From Streptomyces sp. CB02009 (GTDB lineage Bacteria; Actinomycetota; Actinomycetes; Streptomycetales; Streptomycetaceae), in contig NZ_LIVV01000003.1 in the NCBI RefSeq assembly GCF_001905825.1, forward strand, positions 42,904-106,903: a stretch of 64,000 bases of DNA. The letters run 5' to 3'. Numbering within the stretch: position 1 is the first letter of the stretch; each line of letters starts with the position of its first letter. The position numbers and the translations under genes are program-made. Below the pieces are notes generated by a model that was given only the letters and a program-made list of their open reading frames with translations, searched no databases and had not been told where the DNA came from. Positions 1-8,838 of this stretch are shown here, piece after piece.

Positions 1-64
1 TCGTGAAGAGCAGGTTGCGCCGCTTGGCACGCGGTCCGGGGGTGTCGTACAGGACGGAGCTCAT
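1..64 (-). CDS. gluD: GluD, glutamate ABC transporter permease (5' end only)
   Basis: Only the first 21 codons lie in the window; the gene runs off the left edge. The ATG overlaps the gluC stop in an ATGA, so it is translationally coupled to gluC. The visible residues (MSSVLYDTPGPRAKRRN) are a short cytoplasmic leader with basic residues, as expected before the first membrane helix of a second permease. Identification rests mainly on position: actinobacterial glutamate uptake operons run gluA-gluB-gluC-gluD. Confidence 0.75.
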   Translation of the reverse strand, partial: MSSVLYDTPGPRAKRRNLLFT

Positions 65-735
65 CGCTTCACCGCCAGTCGCTTGGCCGCCCAGCCGAAG
101 AACAGGCCGGTCGGAAGGGTGAGGACGATGAAGCCGAAGGCGAAGACGGCGAAGACGGCGAAGAGCGCGTCGGCCTCGTTCTCGATCATCTCCCTCATCA
201 GGAGGGCCGCTTCGGCGGCGCCGATGGCCGCCGCCACGGTGGTGTTCTTCGTGAGGGCGATGAGGACGTTGGCGAGTGGGGCCACCGCCGCGCGGAACGC
301 CTGGGGGAGGACCACCAGGGTCAGGACCTGGAAGAAGCTCAGCCCCAGCGCACGGGCGGCCTCGGCCTGCCCGGCCGGCACGGTGTTGATGCCCGAGCGC
401 AGCGCCTCGCAGACGAAGGTGCCGGTGTAGGCGATGAGTCCGAGGATCGCGAGCCGGAAGCCGATGTCCTCGGAGCGGTCCGCGCCGAGCGTGATCCCGA
501 GCGTCTGGTCGAGGCCGAACGAGCAGGCCACGATGACGACGGTCAGCGGGGTGTTCCGGACGAGGTTCACGTACGTGGTGCCGAAGCCCCGCATGAGGGG
601 TACCGGGCTGACTCGCATGGCGGCGAGGGCGGTGCCCCAGATCAGGGAGCCGATCGCCGAGTAGAGGGCGAGCTTCGCCGTCACCCAGAAGGCGCCGAGC
701 AGGTCGTACTGCCCGGAATCAAGAAAGTCGAACAC
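61..735 (-). CDS. gluC: GluC, glutamate ABC transporter permease
   Basis: Inner-membrane permease (224 aa) of a His/Glu/Gln-type amino acid importer. It has about five hydrophobic segments and the EAA-type cytoplasmic loop that contacts the ATPase (AGQAEAARALGLSFFQ, about residues 123-138). The start is a GTG at 735. It follows gluB after a 120-bp gap that holds a strong hairpin, and its stop overlaps the gluD start. Glutamate as substrate is inferred from operon order and from family resemblance to the Corynebacterium/Streptomyces Glu system; the sequence alone fixes only the polar amino acid family. Confidence 0.88.
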   Translation of the reverse strand: MFDFLDSGQYDLLGAFWVTAKLALYSAIGSLIWGTALAAMRVSPVPLMRGFGTTYVNLVRNTPLTVVIVACSFGLDQTLGITLGADRSEDIGFRLAILGLIAYTGTFVCEALRSGINTVPAGQAEAARALGLSFFQVLTLVVLPQAFRAAVAPLANVLIALTKNTTVAAAIGAAEAALLMREMIENEADALFAVFAVFAFGFIVLTLPTGLFFGWAAKRLAVKR

Positions 736-806
736 GATGCCCCGCGCTCTCCCCTGGTGGTCGGTCGGTGTGGAGGCCGGTGCGTGGGCAGCGGCCGGTG
801 CCGGTG

Positions 807-837
807 TGACGGCCGCCGCCGAGCGGGGCGGCCGTCA
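807..837 (-). terminator. Hairpin between gluB and gluC (attenuating or mRNA-stabilising)
   Basis: An 11-bp perfect inverted repeat (TGACGGCCGCC / GGCGGCCGTCA, 9-nt loop) sits between the gluB stop and the gluC start, with no T-run. In ABC importer operons a hairpin after the binding-protein gene commonly raises binding-protein expression over that of the permeases. That function is inferred here. Confidence 0.55.
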
Positions 838-855
838 TGGACCGGGCGGGGTGGT

Positions 856-1677
856 TCAGCCGGCGATCTTCGGCGCGGGGTCGTTCTTGTAGCCCGAGGG
901 ACCGAAGTGCTGCTTCACGAGCTTGTCCCAGGTGCCGTCGGAGACCAGCTTCTCCAGGGCCTTGTTGATCTTGCCCTTGAGCTCGCTGTCGCCCTTCTTG
1001 AGGCCGATGCCGTAGTTCTCGTCGCTCATGGAGAGACCGGCGAGCTTGAACTTGCCCTGGTGCTCCTTCTGCGAGGCGTAGCCCGCGAGGATGGAGGCGT
1101 CCGTGGTCAGGGCGTCGACCCGCTTGTTCTCCAGGCCGGTCAGGCACTCGGAGTAGCCGCCGAGCTGCTGGAGGTCGGCCTTGGGGGCGAGCTTCTCCTT
1201 GACGTTCTGCGCGGAGGTCGAGCCGGTGACCGAGCAGAGCTTCTTGGAGTTGAGGTCGTCGACCTTGGTGATCGAGGAGTCGTCGGCGCGCACCAGCAGG
1301 TCCTGGTGGGTCACGAAGTACGGACCGGCGAAGTCGACCTCCTTGAGGCGCTTCTCGTTGATCGAGTAGCTGGCGACGACGAACTTCACGTCACCGTTCT
1401 TGATCAGGTTCTCGCGCTCGGCGCTCGGCGCCTGCTTCCAGTTGATCTTGTCCTCGGCGAAGCCGAGCTCCTTGGCGACGTACTTGGCGACGTCGACGTC
1501 GAAGCCGGCGTACGTGCCGTCCGGGGTCTTCAGGCCGAGGCCCGGCTGGTCGAACTTGATGCCGATGGTGATCTTGTCACCGTTGCTGCCCGAGTCCGAC
1601 CCGGTGCCACAGGCGGTGGCGGTCAGCGCGAGGACGACGGCGGCCGCGGCGGCGGCAGGGGTGCGACGAAGCTTCAT
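856..1677 (-). CDS. gluB: GluB, glutamate-binding lipoprotein
   Basis: Extracellular solute-binding protein (273 aa) of the SBP_bac_3 family. It starts with a lipoprotein signal peptide: MKLRR, a hydrophobic stretch, then the lipobox LTATAC with Cys23 as the expected lipidated residue. The mature part shows family features such as the DGTYAGFDVDVAKYVAKELG segment and FAGPYFVTHQDLLVR. The start ATG at 1677 has an AAGGGA ribosome binding site. It lies 54 bp after gluA and delivers substrate to GluC/GluD. Glutamate specificity is inferred from operon type. Confidence 0.9.
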   Translation of the reverse strand: MKLRRTPAAAAAAVVLALTATACGTGSDSGSNGDKITIGIKFDQPGLGLKTPDGTYAGFDVDVAKYVAKELGFAEDKINWKQAPSAERENLIKNGDVKFVVASYSINEKRLKEVDFAGPYFVTHQDLLVRADDSSITKVDDLNSKKLCSVTGSTSAQNVKEKLAPKADLQQLGGYSECLTGLENKRVDALTTDASILAGYASQKEHQGKFKLAGLSMSDENYGIGLKKGDSELKGKINKALEKLVSDGTWDKLVKQHFGPSGYKNDPAPKIAG

Positions 1678-1731
1678 CGAGGAATGTCCCTTGGTCTAGA
1701 AGTGAGTTGGGAAGGATAGGCCCGAACTCGT

Positions 1732-2520
1732 TCAGTGGTGAAGGATCTTGGAGAGGAAGTCCTTGGCCCGGTCACTGCGCGGGTTGCTGAAGAACTCCTC
1801 GGGCGTCGCCTGCTCGACGATGCGGCCGTCCGCCATGAAGACGACCCGGTTGGCGGCGGAGCGCGCGAAGCCCATCTCGTGGGTCACGACGACCATCGTC
1901 ATGCCGTCCCGCGCCAGTTGCTGCATGACCTCGAGGACCTCGTTGATCATCTCGGGGTCGAGCGCGGAGGTCGGCTCGTCGAACAGCATGACCTTCGGGC
2001 CCATCGCCAGCGCGCGGGCGATCGCCACACGCTGCTGCTGGCCGCCGGACAGCTGCGCCGGGTACTTGTCCGCCTGGCTGCCGACCCCGACCCGGTCGAG
2101 CAGGGCGCGGGCCTTCTCCTCGGCGGCCTTCTTCTCCGTCTTCCGGACCTTGATCTGGCCCAGCATCACGTTCTCGAGCACCGTCTTGTGCGCGAAGAGG
2201 TTGAACGACTGGAAGACCATGCCGACGTCGGAACGCAGGCGCGCGAGCTCCCTGCCCTCCGCCGGCAGCGGCTTGCCGTCGATGGTGATGGTGCCGGAGT
2301 CGACGCTCTCCAGCCGGTTGATCGTGCGGCACAGCGTCGACTTGCCGGACCCGGAGGGTCCGATGACGACCACGACTTCGCCGCGGCTGATCGTCAGATC
2401 GATGTCCTGGAGGACATGCAGTGCGCCGAAGTGCTTGTTCACGCCGGACAGTACGACCAGGTCGCCGTCCGTGGCGCGGGGGGTGTCCTCGAGACCCTTG
2501 GACACTGACTCTCCGCTCAT
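1732..2520 (-). CDS. gluA: GluA, glutamate ABC transporter ATPase
   Basis: Cytoplasmic ATPase (262 aa) of the polar amino acid ABC family. Walker [10 protein letters not shown] (about 53-61), ABC signature [16 protein letters not shown], Walker [15 protein letters not shown] and the switch histidine in [11 protein letters not shown] are all intact. The N-terminus is about 20 residues longer than in many homologues, so an internal start is possible. It is the first gene of the reverse-strand glu operon, with its promoter in the 274-bp region shared with the divergent two-component system. Confidence 0.92.
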   Translation of the reverse strand: MSGESVSKGLEDTPRATDGDLVVLSGVNKHFGALHVLQDIDLTISRGEVVVVIGPSGSGKSTLCRTINRLESVDSGTITIDGKPLPAEGRELARLRSDVGMVFQSFNLFAHKTVLENVMLGQIKVRKTEKKAAEEKARALLDRVGVGSQADKYPAQLSGGQQQRVAIARALAMGPKVMLFDEPTSALDPEMINEVLEVMQQLARDGMTMVVVTHEMGFARSAANRVVFMADGRIVEQATPEEFFSNPRSDRAKDFLSKILHH

Positions 2521-2710
2521 CGGGCTCTAGCTCCGTCCTCCTCGGTTGGGGAGGACACTAGAGACCCGATGTGACGACCGTCATCAGATCTGAGCGGAAA
2601 TTGAGGATAACGATCCGGCCGCAACCGGACACAGTGTGTGAAGGGGGCACCCCGGGCCGTACCGGCTGCATAACGGAAACGCCGCCGTCACCGGGGGACA
2701 CTTGACTGTG

Positions 2711-2727
2711 ACACCGATCATCGGTGT
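2711..2727. promoter_or_regulatory. Perfect 17-bp palindrome in the gluA / response-regulator promoter region
   Basis: ACACCGAT-C-ATCGGTGT is a perfect inverted repeat with 8-bp arms and a 1-bp centre. It lies about 70 bp before the response-regulator start and about 190 bp before gluA. It has the geometry of a dimeric regulator site. A TTGACT hexamer that could be a -35 element overlaps its left side (2703-2708), but no convincing -10 was found. Confidence 0.45.
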
Positions 2728-2794
2728 TCATGCCTTGGTACCACCTGGTACACAGAGAACCGATATCGGGACCGCGACCACGGAGGAGGTACGT

Positions 2795-3508
2795 ATGCGA
2801 CTGCTGCTCGTCGAGGACGACGATCATGTCGCCGCCGCCCTCTCCGCGATCCTCGCCAAGCACGGCTTCACGGTGACCCACGCCCGCAACGGTGAGGAGG
2901 CGCTCCAGGCCGTGCTGCCCACGGCACAGGGCGAGCGTCCCTCGTACGGGGTGATCCTGCTCGACCTCGGTCTGCCCGACCAGGACGGCTACCAGGTCTG
3001 CGGCCGCATCCGGAAGCTCACCACCACCCCGGTGATCATGGTGACCGCGCGCGGCGACGTACGCTCCCGGATCCACGGGCTCAACCTCGGCGCCGACGAC
3101 TACGTCGTCAAGCCGTACGACCCCGGCGAGCTCCTCGCCCGGATCCACGCCGTCAGCCGGCGCAACGCCGGCCCGGAGGAGACCACGGGCGGCGGCGCGG
3201 CCGCCGACGGGACCCAGCTGCGACTCGGCCCGGTCACCATCGAGCTGCCCACCCGCCGGGTCAGCGTCGACGGCGAGAGCGTGCCCCTCACCCGCAAGGA
3301 GTTCGACCTCCTCGCGCTCCTCGCGCAGCGCCCCGGAGTCGTCTTCCGCCGCGAACAGATCATCAGCGAGGTCTGGCGCACCAGTTGGGAGGGGACCGGC
3401 CGCACCCTGGAGGTGCACGTCGCCTCCCTGCGCTCCAAGCTCCGGATGCCCGCCCTGATCGAGACCGTGCGGGGCGTCGGCTACCGCCTGGTCGCCCCCG
3501 CCGTATAA
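2795..3508 (+). CDS. OmpR/PhoB-family response regulator
   Basis: Two-component transcription factor (237 aa). The receiver domain (about 1-115) has acidic residues at 8-10, phospho-acceptor Asp57 in ILLDLGLP, the switch Thr in MVTARG and conserved Lys106 in VVKPYDP. The C-terminal winged helix has LTRKEFDLLALLA and the ending ETVRGVGYRLV. I chose the ATG at 2795 because GGAGGAGG lies just upstream; an in-frame extension to 2702 has no such site. The partner kinase starts 18 bp later. The target is unknown; divergent orientation from gluA suggests but does not prove control of glutamate uptake. Confidence 0.92.
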   Translation: MRLLLVEDDDHVAAALSAILAKHGFTVTHARNGEEALQAVLPTAQGERPSYGVILLDLGLPDQDGYQVCGRIRKLTTTPVIMVTARGDVRSRIHGLNLGADDYVVKPYDPGELLARIHAVSRRNAGPEETTGGGAAADGTQLRLGPVTIELPTRRVSVDGESVPLTRKEFDLLALLAQRPGVVFRREQIISEVWRTSWEGTGRTLEVHVASLRSKLRMPALIETVRGVGYRLVAPAV

Positions 3509-3526
3509 CCGTCGGACGGCCCCTCC

Positions 3527-4978
3527 GTGCGCACCCGCCTCCTTCCGCTGCTCATCGTGCTGATGGCCGGCGTCCTGCTCGCCCTCGGCTTCCCGCTGGC
3601 CGCCAGCCTCGCCGCCTCCGAGCAGCAGCGCGTCGTCGTCGACCGCCTCGACGACGCCGCCCGGTTCGCCGCGCTCGCCCAGTTCGTCAGCCCGACCAGC
3701 CCCGGCACCGACGAGCGCAGCACCACGCTCGGCGGTGAACTCGCCAGCTACCACGACGTGTACGACATCCGTGCCGGGATCTTCTACCGCGACAACCAGT
3801 CCATGGCCGCCGCCCCCGAGGACTGGGTGGTCCCCTACGAAGGGGAGGGCCGCCGCGCCTTCAACGAGTCGCTGCTCGGCCGCCGCAGCCACGACCCGCC
3901 CCAGGTGTGGCCCTGGCAGGCCCACGCCCGGCTGATCATCGCCTCGCCGGTCGTCCGCGACGGCGACGTCGTCGCGGTCGTCGTCACCGACTCGCCGACC
4001 GGGCAGCTCCGCATGCGCATCCTGCGCGGCTGGCTGCTGATCTTCGCGGGCGAGTCCCTGGCCATGCTGGTCGCCGTCGGCGCCGCGTTCCGGCTCACCG
4101 GCTGGGTCCTGCGGCCGGTCCGCGTCCTCGACTCCGTCACCCACGACATCGCCACCGGCCGGATGAACTCCCGGGTCGCCGCGACCGGCGGACCGCCCGA
4201 GCTCCGCCGTCTCGCGCTCTCGTTCAACGAGATGGCCGACAACGTCGAGGAGGCGCTCGAACAGCAGCGGGCCTTCGTCGCCGACGCCTCCCACCAGCTG
4301 CGCAACCCGCTGGCCGCGCTGCTCCTGCGGATCGAGCTGCTCGCCATGGAGCTCCCCGAGGGGAACGAGGAGATCGCCTCCGTACGGACCGAGGGCAAGC
4401 GCCTCTCGCAGGTCCTCGACGACCTCCTCGACCTGGCGCTCGCCGAACACACGGCGGCCGAGCTGCGGCTCACCGACGTGGGCGCGCTCACCGCCGAGCG
4501 GGTCGCGTCCTGGCGGCCGGTCGCCGACGACAAGGGCGTCGTGCTCACCGGGGAGTGCGGGGCGGTCACGGCCTGGGCGGACCCGGTGGCGCTCTCCAGC
4601 GCGCTGGACGCGGTGATCGACAACGCGCTGAAGTTCACCCCGGCCGGGGAGGAGGTCACCGTGACGGCCAAGGTCCAGCCCGGCGGGGAGAGCGTCGCCG
4701 TGGTGGTGGCCGACCACGGGCCCGGTCTCACGGACGAGGAGCTGGGCCGGGTCGGCGACCGCTTCTGGCGCGCGGGCCGGCACCAGAACGTCAAGGGCTC
4801 GGGCCTCGGCCTCTCGATCACCCGCGTCCTGCTCACGGCGGGCGGCGGCGGCATCGCGTTCGCGCCGAACGAGCCCCACGGACTGCGCGTGACGGTCACC
4901 GTGCCGCGGAACCGGCCGGTGGCACGACCGGGGGACCGGTGGACGCCGGAGGAGCGGTGGACGCCGGAGGGGCGGTAG
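3527..4978 (+). CDS. Sensor histidine kinase, partner of the OmpR-type regulator
   Basis: Membrane kinase (483 aa). Two transmembrane segments (about 6-28 and 168-190) flank a roughly 140-residue extracytoplasmic sensor region. A HAMP segment, the HisKA dimerisation box (DASHQLRNPLAALLLRIELL, phospho-acceptor His near 256) and the ATPase domain follow (N box DNALKFTP, G1 VVADHGPGLT, G2 GSGLGLSI). The C-terminus ends in a short duplication, RWTPEERWTPEGR, encoded by direct repeats. The start is GTG 3527. The signal is unknown. Confidence 0.9.
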   Translation: MRTRLLPLLIVLMAGVLLALGFPLAASLAASEQQRVVVDRLDDAARFAALAQFVSPTSPGTDERSTTLGGELASYHDVYDIRAGIFYRDNQSMAAAPEDWVVPYEGEGRRAFNESLLGRRSHDPPQVWPWQAHARLIIASPVVRDGDVVAVVVTDSPTGQLRMRILRGWLLIFAGESLAMLVAVGAAFRLTGWVLRPVRVLDSVTHDIATGRMNSRVAATGGPPELRRLALSFNEMADNVEEALEQQRAFVADASHQLRNPLAALLLRIELLAMELPEGNEEIASVRTEGKRLSQVLDDLLDLALAEHTAAELRLTDVGALTAERVASWRPVADDKGVVLTGECGAVTAWADPVALSSALDAVIDNALKFTPAGEEVTVTAKVQPGGESVAVVVADHGPGLTDEELGRVGDRFWRAGRHQNVKGSGLGLSITRVLLTAGGGGIAFAPNEPHGLRVTVTVPRNRPVARPGDRWTPEERWTPEGR

Positions 4979-5071
4979 GACGGCGGGGCGGTAGGGCGGG
5001 GAGCGGGCGGGGCAGTTCCACGGCGAGTGGTCAGGCCCAGGCCGGTCAGGGGCGGGGCCCGTTCGGGAGGC

Positions 5072-6070
5072 TCAGGGCTTTACCGAGCGGTAGTAGCGGC
5101 GCGCTCCGTCGTGGAGGGTCAGCGGCTCGGTGTAGACGGCGGTCCTGAGGTCCACCAGCTGGGCCGGGTGGACCTTGCGGCCGATCCGGTCCCGGCTCCC
5201 GATCACCGTACGCGTGAAGCCCTCGACCAGGTCGTCGTCGGCCTCCTCGGTGGTGACCAGCAGGTTCGCCACCGCGAGCGTCTCTATCTGCCGGCCGTCC
5301 TGCGCCTTGGAGTACGCGTCGGCCGGGATCACCGCGGACCGGTAGTGGCGGGTCGAGCCGCCGACGTCGTGGAGCCGGTCGACGAGGGCCGCGTCGAGCG
5401 GCAGCAGCCGGACCGGGAAGCGTTCGGACAGCGTCTGCACCGGCAGCGTGGGCAGGCCGCCCGACCAGAAGAAGGCGTCAAGCTCGCCCCGCTCCAGGAG
5501 GTCCGGCATGGTGTCGATGCCCGCCGAGACCGGCACGATGTCCCGGTCAGGGGTGAGGCCCGCCGCCGCGAGGACCCGGTCGGCGACCAGCCGTACGCCG
5601 GACCTGTTCTGGCCGACGCCGACCCGGAGGCCGCGCAGGTCCTGCACCTTCTGCAGCGAGGAGCCCTTGCGCACCACGATCTGCACGTAGTCGTCGTAGA
5701 GCCGGGCGCAGCCCCGCAGCCGCTCCCAGCCGGGCCTGCGCTCCCGCTGGTACTGGGCGACGGCGTCGGCCGTCGCGACGGTGAAGTCGGCCTCGCCGGT
5801 GGCCACCCGCTGCACGTTCTGCTGGGAGCCCTCGCTCTCCTTCAGCGTTATCGACACCTCGGGCAGGTCCTCCGAGAGGTCCTGCTTGAGGAGGTCCCCG
5901 TACCGCTGGTAGACGCCGGTGGAGACGCCCGTGCTGAAGGTGACCGAGCCGCTCGGAACAGGGGAACCGAAGGGCATCAGCCACCACACCAGCACCCCGC
6001 ACACCGCGAGCAGCGCGGTCGCGCCCGCCAGGACACGGCGGCGGGCGGCACGGGAGAGGGAGGCGAACAT
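5072..6070 (-). CDS. TAXI-family TRAP-type solute-binding protein
   Basis: A 332-aa protein with one N-terminal membrane anchor or signal (about 13-33). The rest is typical of TAXI binding proteins: VTFSTGVSTGVYQRYGDLL near the start, VATGEADFTVATADAVAQY, and DLRGLRVGVGQNRSGVR. It probably binds a small organic anion outside the membrane. No TRAP permease genes adjoin it, so it may be an orphan sensor subunit. It converges on the histidine kinase gene and could act as that kinase's co-sensor; this is inferred from position only. Confidence 0.85.
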   Translation of the reverse strand: MFASLSRAARRRVLAGATALLAVCGVLVWWLMPFGSPVPSGSVTFSTGVSTGVYQRYGDLLKQDLSEDLPEVSITLKESEGSQQNVQRVATGEADFTVATADAVAQYQRERRPGWERLRGCARLYDDYVQIVVRKGSSLQKVQDLRGLRVGVGQNRSGVRLVADRVLAAAGLTPDRDIVPVSAGIDTMPDLLERGELDAFFWSGGLPTLPVQTLSERFPVRLLPLDAALVDRLHDVGGSTRHYRSAVIPADAYSKAQDGRQIETLAVANLLVTTEEADDDLVEGFTRTVIGSRDRIGRKVHPAQLVDLRTAVYTEPLTLHDGARRYYRSVKP

Positions 6071-6180
6071 GCACGCGATCCTGCCAGGCCGCGGGCGTGT
6101 CTGGCCAGGTTCGATCGGGTGAGGGCCCCTGGCCGGAGCCGGAGTGGTCCCTCACCCGCCGGGGGCGGAGCGCGAGCGTC

Positions 6181-6260
6181 CGGTACGCGGCCCGGGCGTC
6201 CGGTACGGAGCGTGAGTAGCCGGTACGAAGCGTGAGCGGCCGGTACGGAGCGGGGGCGGC
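6181..6260. repeat. Four tandem 20-bp intergenic repeats (CGGTACG-type)
   Basis: Units start at 6181, 6201, 6221 and 6241, each beginning CGGTACG and differing at a few positions (for example CGGTACGGAGCGTGAGTAGC and CGGTACGAAGCGTGAGCGGC). They lie just beyond the stop of the RCC1 operon, in a 239-bp gap without a gene. The exact 20-bp period suggests replication slippage or a repeated protein-binding site. Confidence 0.8.
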
Positions 6261-6309
6261 CCGCGTGCGGCCGCGCGGGCCCGGCGGGGGGTCCGCGCGG
6301 CCGTGCCGC

Positions 6310-7491
6310 TCAGTAGGCGAAGGCGGACTTGCCCGTCACGGTGGTGGCGACGTGGGTGATGCCACTGTTGGGCGGCAGCGCCGTCACCGTCGAGGTCCCG
6401 GTCGTACCGCTCGTCGTACCGTCGCCGAGCTGGGCGGCCGCGTTGGCACCCCAGCCGATCACCGAACCGTCGTCCAGCGCGGCCACGGTGAAGTCCGCGC
6501 CGCCCGAGATGCTCTGGACGCCCTTGAGGTGGTCCAGGACGACCGGGGTGGTGCGGTTGGCGTTCGTGCCGTCGCCGAGCTGCCGGTCGGTGTTCTTGCC
6601 CCAGCCGGCCAGGCTGCCGTCGTCGAGGACGGCGAAGCCGGACGCGGAGGTGGCGAAGACTCTGGCCACGGCGTCGAGGTAGGCGACGTCCACCGGCTTG
6701 CTGCTGTCGGCGGTGGAGTCGTTGCCGAGCTGGCCCTCGGCGCCCTTGCCCCAGGACTTGACCACGCCGTCGGCGGTGAGCGCGAGGACGTGGTCGCAGC
6801 CGACGGCCACCGACTCGACGTCGACCAGGTCGGGCACCTTCTGCGGGGTCTCGCGGGTCGTGTTGTTGCCGGTGCCCAGGCGCCCGTTGTCGCCCTTGCC
6901 CCAGGTCCAGACCGTGCCGTCCTGCCGGAGGGCCACGCTGAAGTCGCAGCCCGCGCCGACGTCCTTGACCTTGTCCAGGCTCTGTACGGGGATCGGGGCC
7001 CGGTACGGGTTGGTGGTGTCCTGGCCGGTGCCGAGCTGCTTGGAGGCGTTGCTGCCCCAGGCGAGGACCCGGCCACCCTTGACGGCGAGGGCGTGGTTGA
7101 GGCCCGCGGAGACTTCGCTCACGCCGGAGAGTCCGGCGACGGTCGCGGGGAAGGACTGGGCGACGAGGGTGCCGTTGCCCAGCTGGCCGGTGGCGTTGGA
7201 GCCCCAGCTCTTCACGGTGCCGTCCTTGAGGAGGGCGACGGCGAAGGGGTTGGCGGCCGCCGCGGCACCGCCGCCGCCTCCGGAGAGCTCGCGCACGTCG
7301 TCGCGGGTGATGCCGAGGACGGCCGCGGGGGTCTGCTGGGCCAGGACGCTGCCGTTGCCGAGCTGGCCCTGGGTGTTCTCGCCCCAGGCGCGCACCCAGG
7401 GGTCGGTGCCGGCGGAGGCGGGGAGGGTGGAGGCGGTGAGGGCCGCGAGGGACAGCGCGGCGAGGAGGGTGAGACGCAGGGGTGGGGTCAT
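6310..7491 (-). CDS. Secreted RCC1-repeat beta-propeller protein (third of three)
   Basis: A 393-aa secreted protein. A signal peptide (MTPPLRLTLLAALSLAALTA, ending near ASAG) precedes about seven RCC1 repeats, each carrying the motif W-G-x-N-x-x-G-Q-L-G-[ND]-G, for example AWGENTQGQLGNG and SWGSNATGQLGNG. RCC1 repeats form seven-bladed propellers used for protein binding; no catalytic domain is attached. I used the ATG at 7491 because the in-frame upstream codons are low-complexity repeat and the signal peptide begins here. It is downstream of two paralogues on the same strand, after a 145-bp gap. Cell-surface or extracellular binding is inferred. Confidence 0.88.
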   Translation of the reverse strand: MTPPLRLTLLAALSLAALTASTLPASAGTDPWVRAWGENTQGQLGNGSVLAQQTPAAVLGITRDDVRELSGGGGGAAAAANPFAVALLKDGTVKSWGSNATGQLGNGTLVAQSFPATVAGLSGVSEVSAGLNHALAVKGGRVLAWGSNASKQLGTGQDTTNPYRAPIPVQSLDKVKDVGAGCDFSVALRQDGTVWTWGKGDNGRLGTGNNTTRETPQKVPDLVDVESVAVGCDHVLALTADGVVKSWGKGAEGQLGNDSTADSSKPVDVAYLDAVARVFATSASGFAVLDDGSLAGWGKNTDRQLGDGTNANRTTPVVLDHLKGVQSISGGADFTVAALDDGSVIGWGANAAAQLGDGTTSGTTGTSTVTALPPNSGITHVATTVTGKSAFAY

Positions 7492-7636
7492 CTGCGTGCC
7501 TTTCGATGCGTGAGGGTCGTGGGAGTGTGCGTGAGCTGCCCGAGTCGTCGGAGTCACCCGAGTCACCTGAGTCGTCGGAGTGGTCCGGGTCACCTGGGTC
7601 GTCGGAGTCGCCCGAGTCGTCGGGAGCCGTCGGAGC
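7492..7636. repeat. Degenerate short repeats between RCC1 genes
   Basis: The 145-bp gap contains many copies of GTCGTCGGAGT- and GAGTCACC-like words in tandem (about 7540-7635), with no gene recognised. It interrupts an otherwise tightly packed RCC1 gene set and looks like slippage-generated DNA. Confidence 0.7.
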
Positions 7637-8824
7637 TCAGTAGGCGTAGCTGGACTTGTTCGCGACCGAGGCGGCGACGCGGGTGATGCCGCTGCCGGCC
7701 GGCAGGGCCGTGACCGGGGTGGGGGACGAGTCGGTCGTGCCGTTGCCGAGCTGGCCGTTGCTGTTGTTGCCCCAGGCGAGGACGGACTGGTCGGAGCGGA
7801 CGGCGAGGGTGTGCTGCCAGCCGCCGGCCATGTCCTGGACGTCGCTCAGGCCGGGGACGGGAACGGGTGTGGTCCGGGGGACGGTGCTGCCGTCGCCGAG
7901 CTGGCCCTGGCCGTTCCAGCCCCAGGCGCGCACGGTGCCGTCGTCGAGCACCGCGTAGCTCTGGTAGGCGCCCGCGAAGATCTTGGTGACGCCGTCCAGA
8001 TGCTGTACGTCGACGGGCACCCTGCGGTGCTCGGTGCTGTCGTCGCCGAGCTGGCCGTTGGTGTTGTGGCCCCAGGCCTTCACCGTGCCCCCGGCCGTCA
8101 GGGCGAGGGTGTGGAGGCAGCCGGCGGTGACGGCCACGACGTCGTCGAGGCCGGGCACCTTCTGCGGCGTGTTCCGGTCGGCGTCGCCGCCGTTGCCGAG
8201 CTGGCCGAACTGGTTCCTGCCCCAGGTCCAGACGGTGCCGTCCTCCCGGAGGGCGACGGAGTGCTCGCAGCCGCCCGAGACGTCCTTGACCTTGGTCAGG
8301 CTCTGGACGGCGACGGGGCGGGTCGCCGGGCCGGACGCGTCGGGGGTGGTGAGGCCGTTGCCGAGCTGCCCGTAGGCGTTGGTGCCCCAGGCGAGGACGC
8401 GTCCGCCGCGTACCGCGAGGGCGAACGGCCCGCCCGCCGCGGCGATCGAGGACACCCCGGAGAGTCCGGCGACCGCCGCGGGGAAGCCCCGCTGCGTGGT
8501 GGTGCCGTCGCCGAGCTGGCCCGAGGTGTTGCCGCCCCAGGACAGGACCGTGCCGTCGCCGAGGAGGGCGAGGGCGAAGGAGAGGTTGCTGTTGAAGCCT
8601 CCGGCGGAGAGCTCGCGGACGTCGCCGCGGGCCACTCCGGGGACGGAGCCCGGGGTCGTCTGGTCGAGCGTGGTGCCGTTGCCGAGCTGGGACCCGATGT
8701 TCAGCCCCCAGGACCGTACCCACGGATCACGCGGTTCGGCCTGCACGGGTGTCGGTGCGGCCGCCAGGGCGGTCAGTGCGACGGCCGCGGCGAGCGCGGT
8801 CCGTACGGACGACGGGTACGACAT
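7637..8824 (-). CDS. Secreted RCC1-repeat beta-propeller protein (second of three)
   Basis: A 395-aa paralogue of its two neighbours. It has an N-terminal signal peptide (MSYPSSVRTALAAAVALTAL, cleavage near VQAEP) and about seven RCC1 repeats with the W-G-x-N-x-x-G-Q-L-G-[ND]-G signature. Positions of Cys (GGCEHSVAL, AGCLHTLAL) match those in the other two copies, so the blades are equivalent. The start is either ATG 8824 or a GTG nine bases upstream; the ATG places the basic residue and hydrophobic core normally. Only 14 bp separate it from the first gene, so they are very likely co-transcribed. Confidence 0.88.
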   Translation of the reverse strand: MSYPSSVRTALAAAVALTALAAAPTPVQAEPRDPWVRSWGLNIGSQLGNGTTLDQTTPGSVPGVARGDVRELSAGGFNSNLSFALALLGDGTVLSWGGNTSGQLGDGTTTQRGFPAAVAGLSGVSSIAAAGGPFALAVRGGRVLAWGTNAYGQLGNGLTTPDASGPATRPVAVQSLTKVKDVSGGCEHSVALREDGTVWTWGRNQFGQLGNGGDADRNTPQKVPGLDDVVAVTAGCLHTLALTAGGTVKAWGHNTNGQLGDDSTEHRRVPVDVQHLDGVTKIFAGAYQSYAVLDDGTVRAWGWNGQGQLGDGSTVPRTTPVPVPGLSDVQDMAGGWQHTLAVRSDQSVLAWGNNSNGQLGNGTTDSSPTPVTALPAGSGITRVAASVANKSSYAY

Positions 8825-8838
8825 GCCGTTCACCGGCC

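Noticed and set aside
2558..4879. Very long reverse open frame opposite the two-component system
   Set aside because: Composition is Gly/Arg/Glu-rich shadow of a high-GC gene; the forward frames encode clear receiver, kinase and HTH motifs.
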